Positions 1 through 6,915 are shown, counted from the stretch's first letter. The stretch is DNA of 12,151 nt from Actinomycetes bacterium (GCA_021796905.1 JAKABK010000022.1:1-12151), one strand, 5' to 3'. The notes: a model not told the origin generated them from the letters alone. Translations and numbers: made by a program.

Positions 1-227
1 AGTCTCCCGCCAGCATCGAGGTCCGATCACGGTCCAGGTTGCGGTTACCGGTCCGGCCGGCGCCGAGCCCCACGAGCACCAACCCCACCCCATGGATGGC
101 CTCCACGAGGGCCTCCTGGTCGGTCGCGGGCGGCAGCTGCTCGGCAACCCGCAAACCGCGGCTACCCGGGGCGCACCAGCAAGGGGAGCTCGATGAGGAG
201 GATGGAAAGATTGGCCGCGAAGCGCAC
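1..227 (-). pseudogene. Hydroxypyruvate-isomerase-like TIM-barrel gene, 5' part, frameshifted and cut by the window edge
   Basis: On the minus strand a GTG at 227 opens a short frame reading VRFAANLSILLIELPLL, which closely resembles the start of hydroxypyruvate isomerases (family pattern RFAANLSxLFTExPLLER). It meets a TAG at 164-162. In another frame, from about 165 to the left edge, the sequence reads on as ALVEAIHGVGLVLVGL followed by an AGD-like stretch, which fits the next part of the same family (ALVxAIxxAGVxLVGLN...AGD). The two halves are joined by a frame change, and the linking segment is shorter than I expect. It starts 33 bp after the aldolase on the same strand, so the two probably formed an operon. 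Hydroxypyruvate isomerase interconverts hydroxypyruvate and tartronate semialdehyde, a product of some aldolases of the neighbouring class. The family match is from memory; a sequencing error could mimic the break. Confidence 0.55.
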
Positions 228-260
228 GGCGTTTGACCTCGAAGCGCACGACGTGCCCGA

Positions 261-1061
261 TCACGGTCTCCCGCCCGCGTCCGCCTCGGACCTCGCGGAA
301 GACCCGGCTCGAGCCTCGCCGAGCTCCAGGGCGAGGGCCGCCCGCAGTGTGCGGAGGTCCGCGGCCACTGTGACCATCCCGAACCCCTGCTCCACGGCCC
401 ACCGGGCGGTCTTGCCCTCGTAGCAGTGCAACCCGGGCACCACCCCGTGGGCCACGCAGGCGACCCGGATCTCCTCCAGCACCGAGGCGAACCGAGGATC
501 GTCTACCGATCCCGGCGGCAACCCCAGCGCCAGGCTCAGGTCCGAGGGGCCGACGTAGACGGCGTCGATCCCTTCGGTGGAGACAATGTCCTCCAAATTG
601 GCGATCCCCGCGGCAGTCTCGATCATCACGATGCAAGCCACCTGCTCGAGCTGGCGGGGATCGGAAGAACCAGCGGAGATGGAGGCCCGGTAGGGGCCGA
701 ACGAGCGGGTCCCGTTGGGTGGGAAGCGGCAGGCACGGACGGCGCAAGCCGCCTGCTCCCCGCTCTCCACGAGAGGCACGACCACCCCCCGCGCCCCAGC
801 GTCCAAGGCCTTCATGATGAGCGCCGGGTTGCTCTCGGCCACGCGGACCAGGGGCGAACTGCCCCCGGCAGCCACCGCCTGCAACATGGCCACCAGGTTG
901 CCGGCATGGGCTCCGCCGTGCTGCATGTCCACGCACACGTAGTCCGGCATCGCCGAGGCCAAGGCCTCGGCGATCAGGGTGTCGCCGACGCTGCACCAGA
1001 AGCCGAAGGCCGGCTCCTGGTTGCGCCACCTCTCACGCAGGAACTGCTCCATGGTCAACAC
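261..1061 (-). CDS. HpcH/HpaI-family aldolase (class II, pyruvate-forming)
   Basis: A 266-residue protein of the HpcH/HpaI aldolase family, which cleaves 2-keto-3-deoxy sugar acids or 4-hydroxy-2-oxo acids to pyruvate plus an aldehyde, using a divalent metal. Family length is about 250-270, so it is full size. The general-base His lies in VDMQHGG (H48), the substrate-binding Arg in PLVRV (R73), and the metal ligands in IETAAG (E148) and YVGPSDLSLALG (D174). GTG at 1061 is preferred because GGGAG (1071-1067) sits 5 nt upstream; ATG at 1052 is the alternative. It is followed on the same strand by a broken hydroxypyruvate-isomerase-like gene and preceded by a probable dehydratase relic, which supports a role in sugar-acid breakdown (2-keto-3-deoxyglucarate, -gluconate or -pentonate aldolase). 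The exact substrate cannot be read from sequence. The last 20 or so residues are low-complexity. Confidence 0.9.
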   Translation of the reverse strand: MLTMEQFLRERWRNQEPAFGFWCSVGDTLIAEALASAMPDYVCVDMQHGGAHAGNLVAMLQAVAAGGSSPLVRVAESNPALIMKALDAGARGVVVPLVESGEQAACAVRACRFPPNGTRSFGPYRASISAGSSDPRQLEQVACIVMIETAAGIANLEDIVSTEGIDAVYVGPSDLSLALGLPPGSVDDPRFASVLEEIRVACVAHGVVPGLHCYEGKTARWAVEQGFGMVTVAADLRTLRAALALELGEARAGSSARSEADAGGRP

Positions 1062-1149
1062 TACTGCTCCCGCTCCACCCGCCCGCCGAGCGGCCCGCTG
1101 GGACCCTGCTCACCGTCGCGGCTCGCTCTGCTCGTAGCTCGGGCCTCAA

Positions 1150-1490
1150 CCTCGGGTGCAGCCAGAGCCGCTTGCGGATCCCGCACCGCCCGTCCAGGGC
1201 ACCCCGCGCGTCCCGGTCGAGCCCCCTCCCGCAAAGCTCCGCGCATCCCGCCGGGAGCCGGGCACCCAACCGGGAGTAGTGACCTGCCAGACGGACCGCT
1301 GCACCCAGCAGCACCGCCGGCCGGCCGGGGGCCCGGCCCTCGGGACAGGAATGGGATCAGGCCGCCTCGAAGCCGGCGAAGGTCTCCCCGAGCCCCACCA
1401 CGCCGGCGGCCACTCCGCCACCCGAAGCCATGGAGATGATCCACCAGGAGCCACCCACAGCCCAGCGGATCCTCACCCCCCGCTCACCCC
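1150..1490 (-). pseudogene. Probable relic of an enolase-superfamily (mandelate racemase type) sugar-acid dehydratase, N-terminal part
   Basis: The minus strand at about 1490-1357 reads IRWAVGGSWWIISM, then GVVGLGETFAGFEAA, then a TGA. This resembles the N-terminal capping domain of mandelate-racemase/muconate-lactonizing-type dehydratases (pattern VxVxTDxGxVGxGEaxxGxEA). Shifting frame at the stop gives LIPFLSR, which fits the next helix. Further on, scattered pieces such as GLDRDARGAL in other frames vaguely recall the family's GIDxALWDxxGKAxGVP. Only about 350 bp remain before the aldolase start, so most of the barrel domain is absent. Strand and position suggest it once preceded the aldolase in an operon. 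The call rests on one short motif run and on frame switching, so it is tentative. Confidence 0.35.
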
Positions 1491-1509
1491 GCAGGAGGGC
1501 GGGCAGCAC

Positions 1510-1689
1510 CTCGCGAACGGGCCGATAAGGGGCCCGGGATGCCCGAGGGGGCGGCTCGCGAACGGGCCGATAAGGGGCCCGGGATGCCCGAGGGAGCGGC
1601 TCGCGAACGGGCCGATAAGGGGCCCGGGATGCCCGAGGGGGCGGCTCGCGAACGAGCCGATAAGGGGCCCGGGATGCCCGAGGGAGCGG
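1510..1689 (+). repeat. Four tandem copies of a 45-bp repeat, arranged ABAB'
   Basis: Four head-to-tail 45-bp units at 1510-1554, 1555-1599, 1600-1644 and 1645-1689. Each begins CTCGCGAACG and contains GATAAGGGGCCCGGGATGCC. Units 1 and 3 end GAGGGGGCGG; units 2 and 4 end GAGGGAGCGG. Unit 4 also has CGAGCC where the others have CGGGCC. This alternation suggests duplication of a 90-bp pair. Each unit holds a palindrome TCGCGA. Units 1-3 hold a 6-bp stem CGGGCC/GGCCCG with a 7-nt loop; the unit 4 change breaks it. The unit is 15 codons long and stop-free in five of six frames, so apparent ORFs through it mean little. One plus frame reads GPGMPE in every unit, which resembles the motif just before the PIP segment in IlvD/EDD sugar-acid dehydratases, and such a fragment follows directly. 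Confidence 0.95.
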
Positions 1690-1800
1690 ATCCCGATCCC
1701 GGCCGAGCTGCCGCGCGCCGGCATCCGGGACCTGGTGCGGGTCTCCGATGCCCGCATGGACGGAACCGGCTACGGCACCTGCGTCCTTCACGTCACCCCC
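1690..1800 (+). pseudogene. C-terminal fragment of an IlvD/EDD-family sugar-acid (aldonate) dehydratase
   Basis: The plus strand reads IPIPAEL, then AGIRDLVRV, then SDARMDGTGYGTCVLHVTP. This is the strongly conserved C-terminal block of the IlvD/EDD superfamily in its aldonate-dehydratase branch (family form RISDARMSGTxxGTVVLHxxPE); branched-chain IlvD and phosphogluconate dehydratases have a different wording here. The GPGMPE that should come about four residues before IPIP is present at the end of the last tandem repeat but one frame off. After HVTP the expected glycine-rich continuation is missing, and nothing of the large N-terminal iron-sulfur domain is visible upstream. Enzymes of this family dehydrate arabinonate or xylonate to 2-keto-3-deoxypentonate, the substrate class expected for the FAH enzyme downstream on the same strand. 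I read it as a relic. Confidence 0.7.
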
Positions 1801-2598
1801 AGTCCGCCCCAGCGGTGTCGTCCGACGAGGCCTTGTCCGTCATCACGACGCTCGGCCCGAGCTACTCCCCGGTGGGAGCGCTCCTCGTCGTGGTGCCGGT
1901 GGTCCCCGATCTCGTCGTCATCGCCTCGGTCTTCCACCTGAGTCGAGTCCTCGGACGTGACGCCCGCGGATCGGCCAACGCCCCCTCCATACCGCAGGGA
2001 TCTCCACGACTGGCGCAGGAAGCAGGGCGCAATGAGCAGGGCGCAGGTGCCCAACAGGGACGTGGTCTCAGGCATCGTCTCGGTGGACGACGTCCCTGGG
2101 ACCTCCGGAGCGGGCTGCGTCAACCGCCCGTCGACCGTCTCGTCGGCGCCTTCCGTGCCGGGATCCGCTCAACACGGCCGGGTCGTGCGACAACGGCACC
2201 GAGGCCAGGCCTCGACCGGTCTTGGCGAAGAGATGCCCGCTGCGTGGACGCCAGTCGCCGGGGGTCAGGGTGCACGAAGGCGGTGCCCCGCTGTCGGGGG
2301 AGATGGAAGGGGTCCTGGCCGCCCGAGGGGCGGGTGGGCGAGACGTGTGGCTGGGGCTCGGCGCAGTCAGGACCTGGAGCGGCCCCGAGGCTGGCGCCTC
2401 CGGACCGGCGATCGAGTCCTCGAGGGGCCCTAGGTCCGGGCCGAGTGGGCAGCCGATCTCCACCTGCCCCCGAACGGTCGGCCGGCCGGCGACTCGCCGC
2501 GGTAGCCTCGCCAGGGGGCGAGACCCGAGAGGAGTGCCAGTGATCTTGTCGCCGACCACCCGAGCTGCGCGCACCAACGTTGCGGCGTCAGCTACCGG
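1801..2598. other. About 800 bp without a recognisable gene
   Basis: All frames on both strands were read. Several stay open because of the high GC, but none gives a recognisable family, a convincing start or conserved motifs. A plus-strand frame contains one hydrophobic stretch (about 1875-1945). A minus-strand frame starting at an ATG near 2077 begins like a small membrane protein (MPETTSLLGTCALLI) and then turns charged. A short GTG ORF at 2540 with GAGGAG upstream ends at 2629 and overlaps an in-frame GTG of the next gene. Given the dehydratase relics next to it, this is probably decayed coding DNA. Confidence 0.5.
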
Positions 2599-4089
2599 GT
2601 GCCTGGCACCGGGGGCCGATGCCAGGTGAGCAGTGCCTTCGCGACCAGCGACCTCGACGCTCTCGGCGCGCTGCTCGACGGCTGCGCTGCCGCGGCCGGA
2701 CCTTGGGCTGCCCTTCCGCCAGGGGCGCGGGCCGCGGCTATACGCCATGTCGCAGACGAGCTCGACGCCGCCTCGAGTGCTCTGGTCCCTATTGCGGTCG
2801 ATGAGACCCACCTGCCCGTCGCCCGGCTCAACGGAGAGGTGGTACGTACCACCTCTCAGCTCCGCTTGTTCGCCGAGGTTCTCGAAGACGGTGCCTACCT
2901 CGAGGTCACGATCGACCACCCCGACGGCGGATGGCCGTCGGGACCCCGACCCGACGTCCGCCGAATGCTCACCCCCCTCGGGCCGGCCGTCGTCTTCGCG
3001 GCGAGCAACTTCCCGTTCGCCTTCAGCGTCGCCGGCGGGGACACCGCCTCCGCGCTGGCGGCGGGATGCCCGGTCGTGGTCAAGGCGCACCCCGGCCACC
3101 CCAGGCTGTCGGCCGCCACCGCAGAGGTCGTGACGGCCGCCTTGGGCCGAGCTGGCGCGCCGGAGGGCACGTTCGCCCTCATCAGCGGGGAGGACGCCGG
3201 CCGGGCCGCAGTCGTCGACCCACGCATCCGCGTCGGGGCCTTCACCGGCTCCCAGCGCGGAGGCAGGGCTCTTTGGGACCTGGCCGCCAGCCGACCGGAC
3301 CCGATCCCGTTCTACGCCGAGCTCGGCAGCCTGAACCCCGTCTTCGTCACACCCGGCGCGGCGGCCGCGCGTTGCGACGAGATCGTCGCCGGCTTCGTCG
3401 CTTCCTACACCTTCGGGGCCGGTCAGCTCTGCACCAAGCCGGGCCTGCTGTTCGTGCCAGCCGAGCTCCTCGACATCGACGTCGTCGCTGACGCGGTGCG
3501 ATCCGTCGCTGCCGCTCCGCTGCTCAACGAGCACATCCGCACCGGATACGACGCCGTGTTGAGCGCCTTGCGCGCCCACCCGGCGGTGCGGACCGTCGTC
3601 GACGGCAGCGACGGTGAGGCCCCCTCTCCGACGTTGCTCGCCACGACCGCCGCCGAGCTGCTCACCGGGCGCGCCGACCTGCTCGTCGAGTGTTTCGGCC
3701 CGGCCTCGATCGTGGTCACCTACGACGACGAGCCGGAGTTGCTCGCAGCCGCAGCCGCCTTCGACGGCCAGCTCACGGCCACCCTCCACGCTCTCGATGA
3801 CGACCCGGCAGCCCCGATCCTTCTCGATCTCCTGAGCCGCTGCGCGGGCCGCGTGGTCTGGAACGGCTGGCCCACGGGCGTCTCGGTCACCTGGGCCATG
3901 CAGCACGGCGGCCCTTGGCCGGCGACGACGACACCGACAACCACCTCGGTCGGAACCGCGGCCATCGGACGGTTCGTGCGGCCCGTCGCCTACCAGGGCG
4001 TACCCGACGCCCTGCTGCCCGCTGGGCTCCAAGAGGCCAATCCACTACGCCTGCCTCGCCGGGTCGACGGCCATCTCGAACTACCTTGA
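2599..4089 (+). CDS. NADP-type aldehyde dehydrogenase, alpha-ketoglutarate-semialdehyde (2,5-dioxovalerate) dehydrogenase-like
   Basis: A 496-residue aldehyde dehydrogenase resembling the branch that oxidises 2-oxoglutarate semialdehyde to 2-oxoglutarate, the last step of non-phosphorylative pentose and glucarate/hydroxyproline routes. Visible landmarks are FAASNFPFAFSVAGGD with the oxyanion Asn (N137), VVVKAHPGHP with the cofactor-binding Lys (K162), AFTGSQRGG, YAELGSLNPVF with the general-base Glu (E241) and GAGQLCTKPG with the catalytic Cys (C278). The ASNFPFAFSVAGGDTASALAAGCPV wording, split here as ASNFPFAFSVAGGD plus TASALAAGCPV, is typical of this branch rather than of betaine- or succinate-semialdehyde enzymes. 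The N-terminus is short for the family (usual length about 520). GTG at 2599 gives the longest form; GTG at 2626, with a G-run upstream and a 4-nt overlap with a short upstream ORF, is also possible. The FAH gene starts 4 nt after its stop, indicating one operon. Confidence 0.88.
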   Translation: MPGTGGRCQVSSAFATSDLDALGALLDGCAAAAGPWAALPPGARAAAIRHVADELDAASSALVPIAVDETHLPVARLNGEVVRTTSQLRLFAEVLEDGAYLEVTIDHPDGGWPSGPRPDVRRMLTPLGPAVVFAASNFPFAFSVAGGDTASALAAGCPVVVKAHPGHPRLSAATAEVVTAALGRAGAPEGTFALISGEDAGRAAVVDPRIRVGAFTGSQRGGRALWDLAASRPDPIPFYAELGSLNPVFVTPGAAAARCDEIVAGFVASYTFGAGQLCTKPGLLFVPAELLDIDVVADAVRSVAAAPLLNEHIRTGYDAVLSALRAHPAVRTVVDGSDGEAPSPTLLATTAAELLTGRADLLVECFGPASIVVTYDDEPELLAAAAAFDGQLTATLHALDDDPAAPILLDLLSRCAGRVVWNGWPTGVSVTWAMQHGGPWPATTTPTTTSVGTAAIGRFVRPVAYQGVPDALLPAGLQEANPLRLPRRVDGHLELP

Positions 4090-4093
4090 CGGC

Positions 4094-4987
4094 ATGCACC
4101 TGGTCCGCTACCTGACCCCGACCTCCGGCCCGCAGGTCGGGGTCCGTGACGGCGTCGATGTCTCCCCCGTCGCCGTCGGGAGCTTGGGTGAGCTCTTCGG
4201 CCTCTCTCTCGACGACATTCGTGGCCTCCTCTCCCGGCCTGGCCCGGCCATGGCCGCAGCCGACGTGCGTCTCCTGCCCCCGGTCGACCGACGAATGGAG
4301 GTATGGGCCGCCGGGGTGACCTACGAACGCTCCAGGTCCGCCCGGATGGAGGAGAGCGCAACCGCCGATGTCTACAGCCGCGTATACGACGCGACGCGTC
4401 CCGAGTTGTTCTTCAAGGCGGCCGCGTGGCGGGTGGTGACCGACGGCGAACCGGTCTCCATCCGCCGCGACTCCCAACTCAACGTCCCCGAACCCGAACT
4501 GGCGGCTGTTGCGAACGCCTTCGGGGAGATCGTCGGCTGGACTGTCTGTGACGACGTGTCGTCGCGCTCGATCGAGGGTGACAACCCCCTCTACCTGCCG
4601 CAGGCCAAGGTTTACGCCGGGTCGTGCGCCCTGGCGACCGGTGTCCGCCCAGCGTGGGAGGTCGACATCACATCCCTGAGCATCCGCATGGATGTGACCC
4701 GGGGCGGTGCCGTCGCGTGGAGCGGACAAGTCGACACGGGCTCCCTGCACCGCCAGCCCGACGACCTCGTCGGCCACCTCTTCGCCGAGGAGCAGTTCCC
4801 CGACGGTGTCGTGCTGTCGACGGGAACCGGGATCGTCCCCGACATGGACTTCGGACTGACCGCGGGCGACACCGTCACGATAACGATCGACCAGGTCGGT
4901 ACCCTCACCAACCCTGTCGTCACCGGCAAGGACACCTTCACCTGGCTGGCCGACGCCGACCCTCGTCAGCGACGCCCACCGTCGTGA
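4094..4987 (+). CDS. Fumarylacetoacetate-hydrolase-family protein, probable 2-keto-3-deoxypentonate (arabinonate) dehydratase
   Basis: A 297-residue protein of the FAH superfamily. After a short N-terminal domain come WAAGVTYERSRSARMEES, the acidic metal site PEPEL (E133, E135), DDVSSRSIEGDNPLYLPQAK with the third ligand D154 and the family's SRxIEGxNPLYLPQAK signature, and a C-terminal half rich in beta strands. The AGVTYERS...R..ES wording and total length near 295 fit 2-dehydro-3-deoxy-D-arabinonate dehydratases, which convert 2-keto-3-deoxypentonate to 2-oxoglutarate semialdehyde, better than fumarylpyruvate or homoprotocatechuate hydrolases. The neighbour upstream oxidises exactly that product, a strong contextual argument. 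The start at 4094 lies 4 nt after the preceding stop with only a weak ribosome site, suggesting coupled translation. Acylpyruvase-type chemistry remains a less likely alternative. Confidence 0.85.
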   Translation: MHLVRYLTPTSGPQVGVRDGVDVSPVAVGSLGELFGLSLDDIRGLLSRPGPAMAAADVRLLPPVDRRMEVWAAGVTYERSRSARMEESATADVYSRVYDATRPELFFKAAAWRVVTDGEPVSIRRDSQLNVPEPELAAVANAFGEIVGWTVCDDVSSRSIEGDNPLYLPQAKVYAGSCALATGVRPAWEVDITSLSIRMDVTRGGAVAWSGQVDTGSLHRQPDDLVGHLFAEEQFPDGVVLSTGTGIVPDMDFGLTAGDTVTITIDQVGTLTNPVVTGKDTFTWLADADPRQRRPPS

Positions 4988-5083
4988 CCCACTTCGCTGG
5001 GGCCGCGCCGAAAACCCGGCTGGTGGATCCCTATGGCCCTCGCCGTTGCCGGCGCGCCCCTGTCGCCCGGTGAGGAGCCCGTC

Positions 5084-6052
5084 ATGCTCGGAGTGGTAGT
5101 CCACGGTCCGGGGAACGTGTCGGTCGAGTCGGTACCGGTCCCCGAACTGGCCGACGGCGAAGTGTTGGTCGAAATGATGGTCTCAGCGATTTGCGGCAGC
5201 GACCTGCACACCGTGCTCGACGGTGTTCCGGCCCCAGCCCGGCCGGGGTGGCCGGGTGCGCCCGGCCATGAGGGCGTAGGCGTGGTCGTCGAGAGCCGCT
5301 CCCCGGGGGTGGCGGCCGGCCAACGGGTGCTGACAGTGCCCGACAGGGCCGCCGCCGGTGCCTTCGCCCAGTTCCAGGCGCTGCCGGCCCGCTTCGCGCT
5401 GCCCGTGCCCGACCATGTGCCACCCGAGATCATGGTGTGCGCCCAGCAGTACGGCACCGTCTTGTATGCCCTTCGCCGCTTCTGGCCCCACCGCGGTGGG
5501 TCCCTGGCCGTGGTGGTGGGCCTCGGTCCCGCGGGACTGCAGTTCGTCCGGCGCCTGAAGGGAACCGGGTTCACCAGGGTCATCGGTTCCGACCCGGTAG
5601 GGCTCCGTCGCCAGAAAGCCAGCGAGCTCGGCTGCGACGTGACGGTCGACCCCACCGTCGACGACCTCGGCGTCGTAGTGGCCTCCGAGAGCTCCGGCCG
5701 AGGGGCACCCCTGGTCGTGGAGGCAACAGGTCGCAACACCGGGCGTCTCGCTGCCCTGCGCTCGGTCGCAGAGCGCGGGACAGTCGGGTTCTTCGGGCTG
5801 CCCGAGGGCCGTAGCGAGCTGCAGCTCCCCTACGCCGAACTGTTCGAGCGGAAACCGACGATCATGATCTCTGACGGCACCCAACACGAACCGCAGCTGC
5901 GCTCGTTCCGCGAAGCGATCGACGAGATCGCCAGCGATCCCTCCCCCACCAGCCGTCTCGTCACCCACCATTACCCCCTGGCCAGCTTCGTCGAGGCCAT
6001 CCGCACAGCCGCCAGCCGGCAGGATGTGGGAAAGGTCATCCTGCACCCCTGA
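5084..6052 (+). CDS. Zinc-type medium-chain alcohol/sugar dehydrogenase
   Basis: A 322-residue medium-chain dehydrogenase/reductase. The catalytic-zinc ligands are visible in SAICGSDLH (C37) and APGHEG (H62, with E63). The NAD(P)-binding fold shows VVVGLGPAGLQF and a tail VGKVILHP typical of the family. The usual loop carrying four structural-zinc cysteines is absent; that region reads AGAFAQFQ, so this is a structural-zinc-less variant and somewhat short (family 330-350). ATG at 5084 is preferred because GAGGAG (5072-5077) lies 6 nt upstream and the protein then begins MLGVVVHGPG, as expected; an upstream in-frame start at 5033 adds only unconserved residues. It follows the FAH gene by 96 bp on the same strand. 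It probably oxidises a sugar or polyol at the head of the pathway, by analogy with zinc arabinose dehydrogenases, but the substrate is not deducible. Confidence 0.87.
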   Translation: MLGVVVHGPGNVSVESVPVPELADGEVLVEMMVSAICGSDLHTVLDGVPAPARPGWPGAPGHEGVGVVVESRSPGVAAGQRVLTVPDRAAAGAFAQFQALPARFALPVPDHVPPEIMVCAQQYGTVLYALRRFWPHRGGSLAVVVGLGPAGLQFVRRLKGTGFTRVIGSDPVGLRRQKASELGCDVTVDPTVDDLGVVVASESSGRGAPLVVEATGRNTGRLAALRSVAERGTVGFFGLPEGRSELQLPYAELFERKPTIMISDGTQHEPQLRSFREAIDEIASDPSPTSRLVTHHYPLASFVEAIRTAASRQDVGKVILHP

Positions 6053-6516
6053 GCCGAGCAACCCGGTTCGTTCCATTTCATACGACGCCGCGACGAGCGC
6101 TTGCGACGAGCAGGTCGACCAGCTCGTCGTCACACCGACGCGCAGCACGAGGAACGAACCCCCCAGACGACCTCGGCGAGATCGTAGGACTGGCATCGCC
6201 TCTTCCCGACCGACGAGGCGTCCTCCGAGGGTCTGCCCGCAGCTTCGGGTACCGGCACCCGGCGTGGTCCCAGGGCTCCACGGCACCAGGACCGCGGGCC
6301 TGGTGGAGATGCGGGAGCAACGCCCCACCGGACCGGCGTTGCCATGGGGGTACGCACGCCGTTCGACTCCTCTCGGTCCAGCCTCCTGACGGCCAATGTC
6401 CCAGGACCGGGACGCTTCACCCAGTGCCAGCGCAGCTCGGGCGGTGACATTGCAGGCGGGTCGCCCTCGAATCGTCCATCGTGCAGATCACCTCATCGGC
6501 CCACCACGCCGTGACC
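6053..6516. other. About 460 bp with no supported gene
   Basis: Open frames occur on both strands, but none shows a family motif or a ribosome site. A minus-strand segment near 6080-6130 reads DDELVDLLVASARRGV, which loosely resembles phospholipase-D-type proteins. The frames upstream are broken and too short to support that call. No clear terminator stem with a T-run follows the dehydrogenase stop. Confidence 0.5.
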
Positions 6517-6522
6517 TACGCT
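6517..6522 (+). promoter_or_regulatory. Candidate -10 element (TACGCT) for a leaderless transcript
   Basis: TACGCT fits the actinobacterial TANNNT -10 pattern. It is followed by exactly 6 nt and then the GTG at 6529, so transcription would start on the G of the start codon. The same geometry occurs before the TetR gene (9472-9477). No convincing -35 element is seen. Confidence 0.35.
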
Positions 6523-6528
6523 CGGGGG

Positions 6529-6915
6529 GTGTCGGACTGCCCCCGCTACCTCCCGGAGGACACCCCCGGGCCCGGGACCACGGTCTCGGCGCCCACCGGA
6601 GCGGACGGCTCGGCGATCTCTCCGTTGCGGGTAGGCACCGTAGCGTCGGTCGCGCCGGTGACGCCGAGGGTGCCCACCGGACCGCTGGCGAACGCCACCG
6701 ACGGTGCCGGCGTCTGGTCGATCAGCGGGGCCGACGCGCCCCGCGACCCGTACCCGCTCGCCGAGGGCGGCTACGACGCCGGCAGCGAGGCGCCGGCAGT
6801 CGCCCGCAGCGAGGCCGAGCCCCCCACAGGCTTCGCCACAGGCTGTGGGATCATCTGCAGGCAGCGGCCGGCCGTAGACGACCGGCTCCCCCCCGAGCCG
6901 GGGAGCGCTCCGTGA
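6529..6915 (+). CDS. Unrecognised 128-residue Pro/Ala/Gly-rich protein, coupled to the ureohydrolase
   Basis: I do not recognise this protein. From GTG 6529 it begins [16 protein letters not shown], is rich in Pro, Ala, Gly, Thr and Val, and has no membrane segment or signal peptide. Its only cysteines are C4 and a pair in TGCGIICRQ near the C-terminus. Third codon positions are overwhelmingly G or C. Its TGA (6913-6915) overlaps the GTG (6912) of the next gene in the sequence GTGA, the usual sign of translational coupling. An earlier GTG at 6481 is in frame but has no ribosome site; a -10-like TACGCT placed 6 nt before GTG 6529 favours a leaderless start there. It could be a small accessory or regulatory protein for the ureohydrolase, or a fortuitous high-GC ORF. 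Confidence 0.45.
   Translation: MSDCPRYLPEDTPGPGTTVSAPTGADGSAISPLRVGTVASVAPVTPRVPTGPLANATDGAGVWSISGADAPRDPYPLAEGGYDAGSEAPAVARSEAEPPTGFATGCGIICRQRPAVDDRLPPEPGSAP

Noticed and set aside
1510..1689. CRISPR-like array
   Set aside because: The units are directly contiguous with no variable spacers, so it is a simple tandem repeat.
1960..2077. Minus-strand MPETTSLLGTCALLI as the start of a LysE-type exporter
   Set aside because: The first residues are suggestive, but the expected PGP motif is missing, the frame soon becomes charged, and no second helix is visible in any frame.
1539..2543. A 334-codon plus-strand frame starting in the 45-bp repeats
   Set aside because: The repeats are stop-free in five frames, so openness is not evidence. 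It passes out of frame over the dehydratase fragment and has no start signal or family match.
2068..4032. A 654-codon open frame on the minus strand
   Set aside because: It is antisense to the aldehyde dehydrogenase, has no family motifs, and is explained by high GC at third positions of the real gene.
3887..5104. A 405-codon minus-strand frame opposite the FAH gene
   Set aside because: Low-complexity Gly/Arg/Asp composition, no recognisable domain, antisense to a gene with clear catalytic motifs.
6078..6320. Minus-strand DDELVDLLVASARRGV as a phospholipase-D relic
   Set aside because: One short amphipathic helix-like match only; no HKD motif and broken frames around it.
5183..6328. A 381-codon minus-strand frame opposite the zinc dehydrogenase
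   Set aside because: Shadow of the dehydrogenase; no motif and no ribosome site.
6396..6911. Extending the ureohydrolase upstream to 6396 as a 509-residue protein
   Set aside because: The added residues are Arg/Gly/Pro-rich without conservation. GTG 6912 has a well-spaced GGGAG and matches the normal family length.
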